Below, piece after piece: positions 1-8,393 of a stretch of DNA of 64,000 nt. The stretch is from NCBI RefSeq assembly GCF_028682635.1, contig NZ_JANHLK010000024.1:1-64000 (forward strand), written 5' to 3'. A program made the position numbers and the translations under genes. Every line of letters begins with the position of its first letter. Within the stretch, counting starts at the first letter, position 1. The DNA is from Pseudomonas putida (GTDB lineage Bacteria > Pseudomonadota > Gammaproteobacteria > Pseudomonadales > Pseudomonadaceae). Under the pieces are notes generated by a model, which saw only the letters and a program-made list of their open reading frames with translations, did not search any database and was not told where the DNA came from.

Positions 1-89
1 AGGTTCCTTGCCTTGCATTGAACTTGTATGCGCCCCGATCACATTTGGGAGCTGGGTATTCATAAGTTTATCGCAATACCGCTGTCGAT

Positions 90-146
90 TTGGCCGGTGA
101 TCGTTCGACTATAAATGAACCATCCAAATCCAGCGGAGACTACACC
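90..146 (+). promoter_or_regulatory. possible promoter and leader of the YCII gene
   Basis: A TATAAAT block at 110-116 lies about 30 bases before the start codon at 147, with a weak GATTTG -35 candidate at 87-92. A purine-rich GGAGAC at 135-140 is a suitable ribosome binding site. The -35 is poor, so only the -10 and RBS are at all convincing. Confidence 0.3.
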
Positions 147-572
147 ATGCGTTTCATGATCATCATCAAGGCCAGCCAGGATTCCGAAGCCGGCATCATG
201 CCCGGCACCGAACTGCTGACCGCCATGGGCAACTACAACGAGGAACTGGCCAAGGCCGGCATCCTCCTCGCCGGCGAAGGCCTGCAACCGAGCAGCAAAG
301 GCGCCCGCGTGCGTTTCTCCGGTGACAAACGCACGGTAATCGACGGCCCCTTCGCCGAAACCAAGGAGCTGATCGCCGGTTTCTGGCTGTGGCAAGTGAA
401 GTCGAAAGAAGAAGCCATCGAATGGGTCAAGCGTTGCCCCAACCCGATGCCAGGCACCGAAGCCGAGATCGAGATTCGCCAGGTATTCGAATTGGAGGAT
501 TTCGGCGAAGAGTTGACACCGGAGTTGCGCGAGCAGGAAGAGCGGGCGTTCGGGCAGGGGAAAAAGAGCTGA
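147..572 (+). CDS. YCII-related (DGPF) domain protein
   Basis: The 141-residue product starts MRFMIIIKASQDSEAG and carries the DGPFAETKE motif around residues 70-78 that names the DGPF/PhnB-like YCII family, small alpha/beta-barrel proteins of mostly unknown enzymatic role. I chose the ATG at 147 because GGAGAC lies 6 bases upstream and homologues typically start MRFM(I/L); the open frame runs further up to 90. The family is often encoded beside ECF sigma factor genes, but any such gene would lie left of this window. The C-terminal tail is strongly charged. Downstream, a 12-bp-arm hairpin (597-633) probably ends the transcript. Family assignment is solid, function is not. Confidence 0.85.
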   Translation: MRFMIIIKASQDSEAGIMPGTELLTAMGNYNEELAKAGILLAGEGLQPSSKGARVRFSGDKRTVIDGPFAETKELIAGFWLWQVKSKEEAIEWVKRCPNPMPGTEAEIEIRQVFELEDFGEELTPELREQEERAFGQGKKS

Positions 573-596
573 AGGTTACAGCAAATACCCAGACGC

Positions 597-633
597 CTCG
601 CGCCTGCAGGTAGCAACCTCTTGCAGGCGCGAG
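597..633 (+). terminator. hairpin after the YCII gene
   Basis: Inverted repeat with arms CTCGCGCCTGCA (597-608) and TGCAGGCGCGAG (622-633) around a 13-base loop, 25 bases past the stop codon. There is no U-tract, so it could be a REP-like element or RNA-stabilising hairpin rather than an intrinsic terminator. Confidence 0.45.
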
Positions 634-891
634 CCTTGCCACCAAAGCGCGCCCCAATACGCCAGCTTCTAATTACTCCCCGCAACCCCCTGATTCGTAT
701 CAACCTTTTAGTACACAAAATTAATACGAACCCGCACACAAAACCAAAGAATTAACCCCTTCGACTAGCGAATCGCTGGTTAACTGCTAGCGTCTACAGA
801 CATATCCTACAGGCTGATAGGAAAGAGCTTACGCAGTAACGGCCGCCAAGTGCCGAGTCATCCAAATGAGCCACCAAGGAATCGGGGAATC
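634..891. other. intergenic region before the DUF1254/MoxR operon
   Basis: About 260 bases without a supportable gene, more AT-rich from 690 to 820 than the flanks, which fits a promoter region for the long operon that follows. I found no convincing sigma-70 or sigma-54 pair. Short CTAGCG blocks occur around 764 and 788. AAGGAATCGGGGAATC just before 892 includes the likely ribosome binding site of the first gene. Confidence 0.4.
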
Positions 892-1683
892 ATGTTGAAC
901 AAACCGGGGACGCGCGCCTTTTTTTTGGCGACCTTGCTTGCGCCTGTTGTTTGCGCCCAGGCGGATAACGCCGAGACCGCCAACAAAAGCAACAACCCGC
1001 TGAATTTCGCCCCGGGCATGAGCGCTCAGGACTACTACACCCCGAAGTACTACGACACCAACATCCATACCAATGACCTGCTGATACGCGGCACCCTGCC
1101 GATTGCGCCCAACGACTACATTAGCGTGCCGCAGTTGATACGCGCCACGGCGCCGATCAGTACCCACCCGGACCCGAACAGTGGCTACAGCACCGGCGAA
1201 GGTGACCTGAACCTGTTCGATATTTTCCTGGTGAAGACCGAAGGCGTGCAGTTGGGCATCGGCCCGATGATCACCGCCCCCACTGCCGACCAGGACGAGC
1301 TCGGTACCGGCAAATGGCAAGCCGGTCTGGCCGCGGTTGCGATCGACTCTTCACCCCGCGGCCTGTTGGGCGCGCTGGTGCAATACCAGAGCTCGTTCGC
1401 CGGCGACCACGACCGGCCCAACGTCGAAAGCGCAACGATGCAGCCCTTCATCATCCATAACCTGGAAAAGGGCTGGTACCTGCGCTCCACCGGCATCTGG
1501 ACCTTCGACCTGAAGAACGACACCCACTACATCCCACTCGGTTTGGGTGGTGGCAAAGTGTGGAAGGACGGGTCCAATATCCTCAACGCCTTCATCGAAC
1601 CGCAATGGACCGTCGAGAAAAAAGGCGATGGCATGCCGCAATTCACCCTGTTCGTCGGCCTCAACGCCACTTTCGGTAAATAA
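892..1683 (+). CDS. outer-membrane beta-barrel protein, neuromedin U-like
   Basis: The 263-residue product begins with a clear Sec signal (MLNKPGTRAFFLATLLAPVVCAQA) and continues with alternating aromatic and polar segments and repeated strand-like stretches ending in VGLNATFGK, a typical C-terminal barrel strand. It resembles the neuromedin U-like / putative transporter proteins often encoded next to DUF1254 genes. I chose ATG 892 rather than the in-frame GTG at 850 because only the former puts the basic signal-peptide start at the N-terminus. It is the first gene of a co-directional run; the next gene begins 14 bases later. Substrate unknown. Confidence 0.75.
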   Translation: MLNKPGTRAFFLATLLAPVVCAQADNAETANKSNNPLNFAPGMSAQDYYTPKYYDTNIHTNDLLIRGTLPIAPNDYISVPQLIRATAPISTHPDPNSGYSTGEGDLNLFDIFLVKTEGVQLGIGPMITAPTADQDELGTGKWQAGLAAVAIDSSPRGLLGALVQYQSSFAGDHDRPNVESATMQPFIIHNLEKGWYLRSTGIWTFDLKNDTHYIPLGLGGGKVWKDGSNILNAFIEPQWTVEKKGDGMPQFTLFVGLNATFGK

Positions 1684-1697
1684 GGAATCCCCCGCCT

Positions 1698-3149
1698 ATG
1701 CACGGTGCTATTCGCGCAGCCGGTTTCAGCCTGATGACGATGTTCGTCAGTTGCGGAGTGGGTGCCCAGGAACTGGACACCCGGATCGGCAAGATCGCCA
1801 TGGAAGGCGAACTGCCCGCCCATGACGCCATTGCCAAACTCTATGCCGAACTGGACTTCCAGCAGGCGACCCAGAGTTATCTGTGGGCCTTGCCGCTGGT
1901 GTCCTACGCACAATGGCAGGAACAATTCCGCGACAAGCTGGGCGCCCACAATGGCGACCTGATGGTGCTCGACAGTTATGAAGACAAGCTTGGCGTCATC
2001 ACCGCCAACGCCACCACACCCTACATCCTGGGTTTCGTCGATCTGAATGAAACCGGGCCGCTGGTGATCGAACTGCCCCCTGGCCCCACTGCGGGTGGTA
2101 TTGGCGATTTCTGGCAACGGGCGATCATCGACATGGGCCAGACCGGCCCGGACAAAGGCAAGGGCGGCAAATACCTGGTGCTGCCACCGGGTGCCGAACC
2201 ACCGGCCGATGCAGGCCAGTATTACCTGGCCAGGTCACAAACCATGAACGTGCTGGTAGGTTTTCGCGTGCTCGACCCCGACCCGGCCAAGGGCAAGGCA
2301 CTGGTCGAGCAATTCCGGATGTACCCCTACGCCAAGCGTGCGGAGCCCAGCCAGACCAAACTGCTCTCCCCCGGCGGCAAAGCCTGGTCCGGCACCCAGC
2401 CACGGGGCATGGCGTACTGGGCGCGCTTGCACCAGATCATCCAGAAAGAACCGGTCAACGAACGTGATCGCTTCTACATGGCCATGCTCGCGAGCCTTGG
2501 CATCGAGAAGGGCAAACCGTTCAACCCGACCGATGTCCAGCGCAAGGCCCTGGAACAAGGTGCACAAGTCGGCGAGCTGATTGCCAAGGCCAACACCTTC
2601 GCCAAGCGCTTTCCCGGTGCCCAGTACTGGCCGGACCGGCAGTGGGACACGGTGTTGAACATCGCCGACCCTTCCCAGCGCGTCGCTTACTACGACCAAC
2701 TGTGGGAACGCAGTGCCTGGTTCTACGAGGCGGTCACCAACACCAAGGGCATGGTTTCGAAAACCCCGGGCCTGGGCCAGACCTACCTCGGCGCCTACAC
2801 CGACGCCAAGGGCAACTGGCTCGACGGTGCCAAGAGCTATCGCCTGCACGTCGGCGCCAACCCGCCGGCCAAGCAGTTCTGGTCGATGACGGTGTATGAC
2901 ATCTACAGCCGCTGCCTGATCGACAACCCGCAGCGCAAGGCCGACCTGTCGTCGCGCCAGGATCTGAAAAAGAACGCCGATGGTTCGGTAGACCTGTACT
3001 TCGGCCCCACCCCGCCAAAAGGCTTCGAGAGCAACTGGGTACAAACCCTGCCGGGCAAACACTGGTTCAGTTATTTCCGCCTGTATGCCCCGACCCTGGC
3101 CTACTTCGACAAGAGCTGGAAACTCGACGACATCACGGCCGTGGAATGA
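1698..3149 (+). CDS. exported DUF1254/DUF1214 protein
   Basis: The 483-residue product has an N-terminal signal (cleavage likely after SCGVGA), a DUF1254 region (about residues 45-190: SYLWALPLVSYAQW, ANATTPYILGFVDL, GPLVIELPPGPTAGGIGDFW) and a C-terminal DUF1214 region (about 360-470: YRLHVGANPPAKQFWSMTVYD, LYFGPTPPKG, NWVQTLPGKHWFSYFRLY). Proteins of this architecture are periplasmic and of unknown reaction. AAGGAA at 1682-1687 is the ribosome binding site. A second DUF1254 protein follows at once, and the barrel proteins on either side suggest a cell-envelope task shared by the whole set. Family assignment is firm; any function is inference. Confidence 0.85.
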   Translation: MHGAIRAAGFSLMTMFVSCGVGAQELDTRIGKIAMEGELPAHDAIAKLYAELDFQQATQSYLWALPLVSYAQWQEQFRDKLGAHNGDLMVLDSYEDKLGVITANATTPYILGFVDLNETGPLVIELPPGPTAGGIGDFWQRAIIDMGQTGPDKGKGGKYLVLPPGAEPPADAGQYYLARSQTMNVLVGFRVLDPDPAKGKALVEQFRMYPYAKRAEPSQTKLLSPGGKAWSGTQPRGMAYWARLHQIIQKEPVNERDRFYMAMLASLGIEKGKPFNPTDVQRKALEQGAQVGELIAKANTFAKRFPGAQYWPDRQWDTVLNIADPSQRVAYYDQLWERSAWFYEAVTNTKGMVSKTPGLGQTYLGAYTDAKGNWLDGAKSYRLHVGANPPAKQFWSMTVYDIYSRCLIDNPQRKADLSSRQDLKKNADGSVDLYFGPTPPKGFESNWVQTLPGKHWFSYFRLYAPTLAYFDKSWKLDDITAVE

Positions 3150-3175
3150 CGCCGCGTGTTCATTAAGGAAGTGTC

Positions 3176-3976
3176 ATGAATAACCGCATTCTGTTATCCG
3201 CCCTTGTACTCACCTTGAGCAGCAGTGCCTGGGCCGATTTCACCGCCACCCCGGAAGAAGCCCGGGGCATCGCCAAGGAGGCCTACCTGTACGGTTTCCC
3301 GGTGGTGGAGATGTACAAGACCCTCTACACCCAGGCCGTGGACAAGCAGAGCCCGAACTTCAAGGCGCCGTTCAACCAGATCGGCAACACCGCCAAGGCG
3401 CTCACCGCCAGGGACACCGCGTTCGTCACGCCGAATGCAGACACCCCCTACTCCTTCGTCTGGATGGACCTGCGCGCCGAGCCGGTGGTGCTGACCCTGC
3501 CGCCCATCGAAGAGCATCGCTATTACTCGGTGCAATTGATTGACGCCTACACGCAGAACTTCGCCTACCTGGGCACCCGCAGCACCGGCAACAACGGCGG
3601 CCATTTCATGATTGCCGGCCCCAATTGGCAAGGCCGGCAGCCGCTGAACATCGACCGCCTGCTGCGCAGCGAAAGCAACATCGCCTATGCGCTGTATCGC
3701 ACGCAGTTGTTCGATGACAAGGACCTGGCCAAGGTCAAGCAGATCCAGAAGGGCTACAAGGTTGAAACCCTCAGCCACTACGACAAGCAAAAAGCGCCGC
3801 CTGCCGCGCCGAAGGTCGATTGGCCGAAACCCACGCCGACCATGAGCGACACCCCGGACCTGTTTCGATACCTGAATTTCATGCTGTCGTTCGCCCCGCC
3901 CCAGGACGTGGAAAAAGACCTGCTCGGGCGTTTCGCGAAAATCGGCATCGAAGCCAGTAAGCGGAGCAAGTCATGA
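3176..3976 (+). CDS. exported DUF1254 protein
   Basis: 266 residues with signal peptide MNNRILLSALVLTLSSSAWA. The body contains the DUF1254 hallmarks: EAYLYGFPVVEMYKT near residue 35, TARDTAFVTPNADTPYSFVWMDL near 80-100 and PPIEEHRYYSVQLIDAYTQNFAYLGTR near 108-135. Unlike its upstream neighbour it has no DUF1214 half, so the pair may be complementary or a duplication followed by truncation. It starts 27 bases after the previous stop with AAGGAAGTGTC as ribosome binding site, and its last codons overlap the next gene (ATGA at 3973-3976). Enzymatic activity is unknown for the family. Confidence 0.85.
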   Translation: MNNRILLSALVLTLSSSAWADFTATPEEARGIAKEAYLYGFPVVEMYKTLYTQAVDKQSPNFKAPFNQIGNTAKALTARDTAFVTPNADTPYSFVWMDLRAEPVVLTLPPIEEHRYYSVQLIDAYTQNFAYLGTRSTGNNGGHFMIAGPNWQGRQPLNIDRLLRSESNIAYALYRTQLFDDKDLAKVKQIQKGYKVETLSHYDKQKAPPAAPKVDWPKPTPTMSDTPDLFRYLNFMLSFAPPQDVEKDLLGRFAKIGIEASKRSKS

Positions 3977-4920
3977 TCAAGCCTTACGTAGTGCGCTCGT
4001 TGTTAGCGCTGTGCCTGGTCGGCAGTAGTCCGCTGGTGCTCGCAGTCGAGGGTGGCGTTGGCCGGCCAATCACCGGGCAACAAGTGTTTTCCAATGCCGG
4101 GATCGTGCCGCCGGAACCGGGCTGGGTGATGTCCCTGACCAGCATCTGGTACGACGGTGATCTCAAGGGCAACTCGCAGATACCGATAGGCGGCGCAATC
4201 AGTACCGACCTGGACATGAAGGTGTCCTACACCATGGCCAACTTCACCCATGTCTGGGACACCGGCAAGGGTCGCTGGAACTACGCCTCGGCCATCGGCG
4301 TGCCGGTGCAGTACACCGACGTTACCGCGAGCATCACCGGCCCCCGAGGCCGCACCCTGGGCACCGAGGACACGGCCACCCAGTTCGCCGACATGCTGGT
4401 AACGCCGATCGCCGCCGGTTATCACTTCGACGAGGTCAACCACATCTCGTTCTCGCTGCCGATCTACGTGCCCACAGGCGCCTACGACGTCGATCGCCTG
4501 GCCAACGCCGGACAGAACACCTACACCTTCATGCCCACCGTGGCCTTCACCCATCTCGACGGCAAGGGCGGCGAGTTCACCCTGTCCAGCGGGCTGGAGT
4601 TCTATACCGAGAACGACGACACGGATTATCAGAACGGCGATCTCTTCACCCTGGACTTGCTGTGGACCCACGGTTTCGGCAATGGCTGGGCGGCCGGCAT
4701 GGCGGCCGGTTACATCCAGCAGATCAACGATGACTCCGGGTCGGGCGCCAGCAGTGGCTTTCGCGGGCGTTCGGTCGGTGCCGGCCCGGTGATTGGCTGG
4801 ACCGGCAAGTTCGCCGATGCCCAGGCCAACTTCAGCCTGCGTTGGGTGCCGGAGTTCGACACCAAGAACCGCCCTGAAGGCAACGGCGTCGCCGCCAACA
4901 TGACCCTGGCGTTTTTCTAG
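3973..4920 (+). CDS. outer-membrane protein of the phenol-degradation MetA family
   Basis: The 315-residue product has a signal peptide (about residues 1-25, ending VLA-VEGGVGRP) followed by a barrel-like pattern: SLTSIWYDGD, SYTMANFTHVWDT, NHISFSLPIYVPTGAYD, FTLDLLWTHGFGNGWAAG and a terminal ANMTLAFF strand. GRPITGQQV near the N-terminus and PIYVPTGAYD are typical of the MetA-pathway-of-phenol-degradation (SphA-like) outer-membrane family, thought to move hydrophobic substrates. It overlaps the DUF1254 gene by four bases and precedes moxR by eight, so it is co-transcribed with both. The name is historical and does not mean that phenol is the substrate. Confidence 0.8.
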   Translation: MIKPYVVRSLLALCLVGSSPLVLAVEGGVGRPITGQQVFSNAGIVPPEPGWVMSLTSIWYDGDLKGNSQIPIGGAISTDLDMKVSYTMANFTHVWDTGKGRWNYASAIGVPVQYTDVTASITGPRGRTLGTEDTATQFADMLVTPIAAGYHFDEVNHISFSLPIYVPTGAYDVDRLANAGQNTYTFMPTVAFTHLDGKGGEFTLSSGLEFYTENDDTDYQNGDLFTLDLLWTHGFGNGWAAGMAAGYIQQINDDSGSGASSGFRGRSVGAGPVIGWTGKFADAQANFSLRWVPEFDTKNRPEGNGVAANMTLAFF

Positions 4921-4928
4921 GAGCAGAC

Positions 4929-5909
4929 ATGAGCGCACTCAACGACCTTAACGCCCTGCAAGCGAGCATCGCCGAAGCGGTGCTCGGCCAGGACCAGGTG
5001 ATCCGGCAGATTCTCGTCGGCCTGCTGGCCAACGGGCACCTGCTGCTGGAAAGCCTGCCGGGGCTGGCCAAGACCCGTACGGTGAAGGCGCTGGCCAAAC
5101 ACCTGGACGCGAAGATGAGTCGCATCCAGTTCACCCCGGACCTGCTGCCGTCGGACATTACCGGCGCCGAGGTGCTGCACCAGGTCGAGGGCAAGAACGA
5201 GATCCGCTTCCAGCCGGGGCCGCTGTTCGGCAACCTGATCCTGGCCGACGAAATCAACCGCGCCCCGGCCAAGGTCCAGGCCGCGCTGCTCGAAGCCATG
5301 GAAGAACGGCAGATCACCGTGGCCGGCAACAGCCATGCGCTGCCGGAACTGTTCATCGTCGTCGCAACGCAAAACCCCATTGAACAGGAAGGCACCTACC
5401 CGCTGCCTGAAGCGCAGATGGACCGCTTCCTGATGAAGGTGCTGCTGGATTACCCGAGCGCGGAAAACGAGAGCCAGGTGCTGCGCCTGCTGCGCGAGGA
5501 AGAAGTGGCGTTGGGTGCCAAGACTGCGCCGGTACAAGGCTTCGAGCTGTCCCAGGACGTGATCTTCGCCGCGCGCCGGGAAGTCAGTGCGGTGCATGTG
5601 TCCCCCGCCATCGACCGCTACCTGATCGACATCATCAATGCCACCCGCCACCCGGCCGATTACGACGCCGACCTCGGGCGCTGGATCAACATCGGTGCCA
5701 GCCCGCGCGGCGGTATCGGCCTGGATCGCTGCGCCCGCGCCGATGCCTGGCTGCAAGGCCAGGACTTCGTCTCGCCGGACAACGTGCGCGCCGTGGTGCA
5801 CCCGGTGCTGCGCCATCGCCTGCAACTGAGCTACGACGCGGTGGCTGACGGCGTAACGGCCGATCAGGTGCTCGACCGTCTGCTCGACAAAGTCGCGATT
5901 GCGGCATGA
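4929..5909 (+). CDS. moxR: MoxR-family AAA+ ATPase (cluster 1)
   Basis: 326-residue AAA+ protein. The Walker A loop is LPGLAKTRT (about residues 43-51), Walker B is LILADEINR (about 102-110), and the family signature VATQNPIEQEGTYPLPEAQMDRF lies at about 146-168 with an arginine-rich lid later. MoxR proteins act as chaperones that mature or activate partner enzymes together with VWA-domain proteins, as in RavA-ViaA, CbbQO and NorQD. AGGAG at 4919-4923 is a strong ribosome binding site, and the stop overlaps the start of the DUF58 gene. A paralogue lies at 38214-39173. Function in this operon is inferred from family and context. Confidence 0.93.
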   Translation: MSALNDLNALQASIAEAVLGQDQVIRQILVGLLANGHLLLESLPGLAKTRTVKALAKHLDAKMSRIQFTPDLLPSDITGAEVLHQVEGKNEIRFQPGPLFGNLILADEINRAPAKVQAALLEAMEERQITVAGNSHALPELFIVVATQNPIEQEGTYPLPEAQMDRFLMKVLLDYPSAENESQVLRLLREEEVALGAKTAPVQGFELSQDVIFAARREVSAVHVSPAIDRYLIDIINATRHPADYDADLGRWINIGASPRGGIGLDRCARADAWLQGQDFVSPDNVRAVVHPVLRHRLQLSYDAVADGVTADQVLDRLLDKVAIAA

Positions 5910-6841
5910 ATGTCGACGGTCTGGTCTATGTCTCTCTGGCGCAATTGATGGCGCTGGAGTTCAAGGCCCGTGACCTGAGTTTTGCTGCCCGCCAACCTCA
6001 AGGCAGCATCCTGGCCGGCAACCATGCGTCGCGCCTGCGTGGCCGTGGCCTGAATTTCGATGAATTGCGCCGCTATCAGCCGGGGGACGATTTGCGTCAT
6101 CTGGACTGGCGGGCGTCGCTGCGCACCGGCAAACCGGTGGTGCGCACCTTTACCGAAGAACGGGACCGCCCGGCGTTGATCGTCGTCGACCAGCGCATGT
6201 CGATGTTTTTCGGCTCGCAACGCAGCTTCAAATCCGCCGTCGCCGCCGAACTCGGCGCACTGGCGGCGTGGATGGTCTTCAACGCGGGGGATCGGGTCGG
6301 CGGGCTGGTGTTCAACGATCAGCGCATCGACAGCATCGCGCCCCTGCGCAGCCGCAAGCGCATCGAAGCCTTGTGCAGCCGCATCGCCCAGCAGAATCAG
6401 GAACTCAACGCGGCCAATGCCGACGCCGAAGGCGAAGACCAGTTGGACAAGGTTTTGCAGCAGTGCCTGGCGCTGGCCGGGCATGATCATCTGATCTGCA
6501 TCGTCAGCGACTTTGCCGGCGCGGGCGAGCGCACCTTGCAGCTGATGCGGCAGCTGGCGGCGCACAACGATGTGATCGCCATGCAGGTCTACGATCCGCT
6601 GGCGCTGAACCTGCCCAGGAACGGCCGCCTGCTGATCACCCAGGGCCAGTTGCAGGTTGAACTGGCGGTGGAGCGTCGCCAGGTGCACCAACCGTTGGGT
6701 GATTTCCTCAGCGGTCGACTCAAGGACGTGGCCACGCTGCTGCGACGCAGCCAGGTGCCGTTGATGATGTTCAGCACCGCCACCGAAGCTCACGAACAAC
6801 TGCGCGCCGAGCTGGGCAAACGAGCGGGAGCACGGCGGTGA
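5906..6841 (+). CDS. DUF58 protein, MoxR partner (cluster 1)
   Basis: 311 residues. The DUF58 core is clear: LRGRGLNFDELRRYQPGDDLRHLDWRASLRTGKPVVRTFTEERDRPALIVVDQRMSMFFG (about residues 47-105). The region after it folds like a degenerate VWA domain. DUF58 proteins are encoded directly after moxR in most bacteria and are thought to be part of the MoxR-VWA complex at the membrane. The start overlaps the moxR stop (ATGA) and the stop overlaps the next start (GTGA at 6838-6841), which implies translational coupling. No membrane helix is obvious, so it is probably a cytoplasmic or peripheral protein. Confidence 0.88.
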   Translation: MNVDGLVYVSLAQLMALEFKARDLSFAARQPQGSILAGNHASRLRGRGLNFDELRRYQPGDDLRHLDWRASLRTGKPVVRTFTEERDRPALIVVDQRMSMFFGSQRSFKSAVAAELGALAAWMVFNAGDRVGGLVFNDQRIDSIAPLRSRKRIEALCSRIAQQNQELNAANADAEGEDQLDKVLQQCLALAGHDHLICIVSDFAGAGERTLQLMRQLAAHNDVIAMQVYDPLALNLPRNGRLLITQGQLQVELAVERRQVHQPLGDFLSGRLKDVATLLRRSQVPLMMFSTATEAHEQLRAELGKRAGARR

Positions 6842-7413
6842 ACCCGAATGTGCCGAGCATCGAGCAACTCAAGGAAATCGCCCTGCCCGCGCCGGTCAGC
6901 TACGCGCCGCAGACCTGGGGTTGGTGGGTGTTGTTGGCTGTGTTGGTGGTGGCGGTTGTGCTGCTGAGCGCGCGGCGCTATGTGCAATGGCGACGTGATA
7001 GTTATCGCCGTGAGGCCCTGGTGCGCTTGGCGCAGCTGCAAAAGCGCAGTGACGATCTGAATGCGTTGCGCGAGCTTCCAGAATTGCTCAAACGCACCGC
7101 CATCTCCATGCCGAACACATCCCCTGTAGGAACTGGCTTGCCAGCGAAGGGGGCCTTGAGGCGTGCAGTGTTCTGGCGGCCGCCTTCGCTGGCAAGCCAG
7201 CTCCTACAGGGTCCCGGTGCGCTTGGGAATGCGGATTGGCAGGCCTTCCTGCAACGGCACAGTAAAGCCCTCCTGCCCGCAGATTTCAGCCAACAGCTTG
7301 CACAACTGGCCTATGCACCCGATGCCGTGTTACGCGCCATGCCCAACGAGCAGCGCCAGCAACTGTTCAACACCTGCAAACACTGGGTGGAGCATCATCA
7401 TGTGGCAGCTTGA
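6838..7413 (+). CDS. DUF4381 protein with an in-frame REP insertion (cluster 1)
   Basis: 191 residues, GTG start coupled to the DUF58 stop. One membrane helix (about residues 27-46, TWGWWVLLAVLVVAVVLLSA) precedes a cytoplasmic domain. Compared with the cluster 2 paralogue (164 residues, 40120-40614), the shared LLKR segment (about residue 84) and the shared W-AFL segment (about residue 134) are separated by about 30 extra residues. The extra part is encoded by a complete inverted REP pair (7122-7211), read as GLPAKG and SLASQLLQG. The frame stays open. DUF4381 proteins sit between DUF58 and VWA genes in MoxR-Bat operons; their molecular role is not established. The insert may form a loop tolerated by the fold. 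Confidence 0.85.
   Translation: MNPNVPSIEQLKEIALPAPVSYAPQTWGWWVLLAVLVVAVVLLSARRYVQWRRDSYRREALVRLAQLQKRSDDLNALRELPELLKRTAISMPNTSPVGTGLPAKGALRRAVFWRPPSLASQLLQGPGALGNADWQAFLQRHSKALLPADFSQQLAQLAYAPDAVLRAMPNEQRQQLFNTCKHWVEHHHVAA
7122..7211. repeat. REP pair inside the DUF4381 coding sequence
   Basis: TGTAGGAACTGGCTTGCCAG (7125-7144) faces its inverted partner CTGGCAAGCCAGCTCCTACA (7189-7208), with a 44-base centre. This is the same REP class seen between genes at 21361, 57837 and 61219. Here it is translated as part of a 191-residue protein. Confidence 0.93.
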
Positions 7414-8392
7414 TTACCCCTGGCTGTTACTGCTTTTGCCCTTGCCATGGCTGGGCTATCGCTTCTTGCCCGATTACCGTGAGGCGCGCAGCGCGGTGCG
7501 TGTGCCGTTTTTCGCAGCCATGAGCCGCGCGGTCGGCCAGGCGCCGTGTCAGGCCGGTACGCGCACCAATCACTGGCAGTTGCTGCTGAACCTGTTGGTG
7601 TGGGCGCTGTTGCTGCTGGCCGCGTCCCGGCCGGTGTACGTGGAACAACCCATCGAGCGCCAGCAACCGGTGCGCGACCTGATGCTGGCCATCGACATTT
7701 CCCAGTCCATGGAGACCACCGATTTCACCGACGCCAACGGCCAGCAGATCAATCGCCTGGCCGCGGTCAAGGAAGTGGTGCATGGCTTTATCGACAAACG
7801 CAAAGAGGATCGCCTGGGCCTGATCGTGTTCGGCAGCGGCGCGTACCCGCAAGCGCCCTTGACCCTCGATCACGCCAGCCTGTCGCTGTTGCTGGACGAC
7901 ACCGGCATCGGCATGGCCGGCCCCAACACGGCGATCGGCGATGCCATTGGCCTGAGCCTGAAACTGCTCGATCAGGCTCATGAGCAGGAAAAAGTGCTGA
8001 TTTTGCTCACCGACGGCAACGACACCAGCAGCGCCATCACCCCGGATCACGCAGCCGAAATGGCCGCGGCCAAAGGCGTGGTGATCCACACCATCGGCAT
8101 TGGCGACCCCGAGGCTTCCGGTGAAGCCAAGGTCAACTTGCAGGGATTGCAGCAGATCGCCACGGCCACCGGTGGCAAGTTCTTCCGTGCCGAAGACCGC
8201 AACGCCCTCGATCAGGTCTACAGCACCCTCGACCAGCTCACCCCGCATCAGGTGAAAACCCTCAGCCATCAACCCAAACGAGATCTGTTCTGGTGGCCGC
8301 TCGGGGCGGCGATTGCCCTGCTCGCGCTCTATCACGTGATCGCCATGCTATCTCCTCGATTGTCCATCGCACGCCAGCGGCAGGAGGCCTGA
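7400..8392 (+). CDS. batA: BatA-like VWA membrane protein (cluster 1)
   Basis: 330 residues from ATG 7400, overlapping the DUF4381 end. The open frame extends upstream, but this ATG starts the conserved MWQLDYPWLLLLLPLPWLGY. There are membrane helices at about residues 7-22, 56-74 and 294-314. The VWA domain (about 88-275) has an intact MIDAS: DISQSM (near residue 95), a downstream Thr in AGPNTAIGD, and LTDGND. It therefore can bind a divalent metal and a ligand. It corresponds to BatA of Bacteroides aerotolerance operons and to the VWA partner of MoxR ATPases. The paralogue in cluster 2 is 40607-41686. Confidence 0.9.
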   Translation: MWQLDYPWLLLLLPLPWLGYRFLPDYREARSAVRVPFFAAMSRAVGQAPCQAGTRTNHWQLLLNLLVWALLLLAASRPVYVEQPIERQQPVRDLMLAIDISQSMETTDFTDANGQQINRLAAVKEVVHGFIDKRKEDRLGLIVFGSGAYPQAPLTLDHASLSLLLDDTGIGMAGPNTAIGDAIGLSLKLLDQAHEQEKVLILLTDGNDTSSAITPDHAAEMAAAKGVVIHTIGIGDPEASGEAKVNLQGLQQIATATGGKFFRAEDRNALDQVYSTLDQLTPHQVKTLSHQPKRDLFWWPLGAAIALLALYHVIAMLSPRLSIARQRQEA

Positions 8393-8393
8393 G

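Noticed and set aside
233..739. Minus-strand frame over the YCII gene
   Set aside because: Antisense to a conserved family protein; no ribosome binding site or domain.
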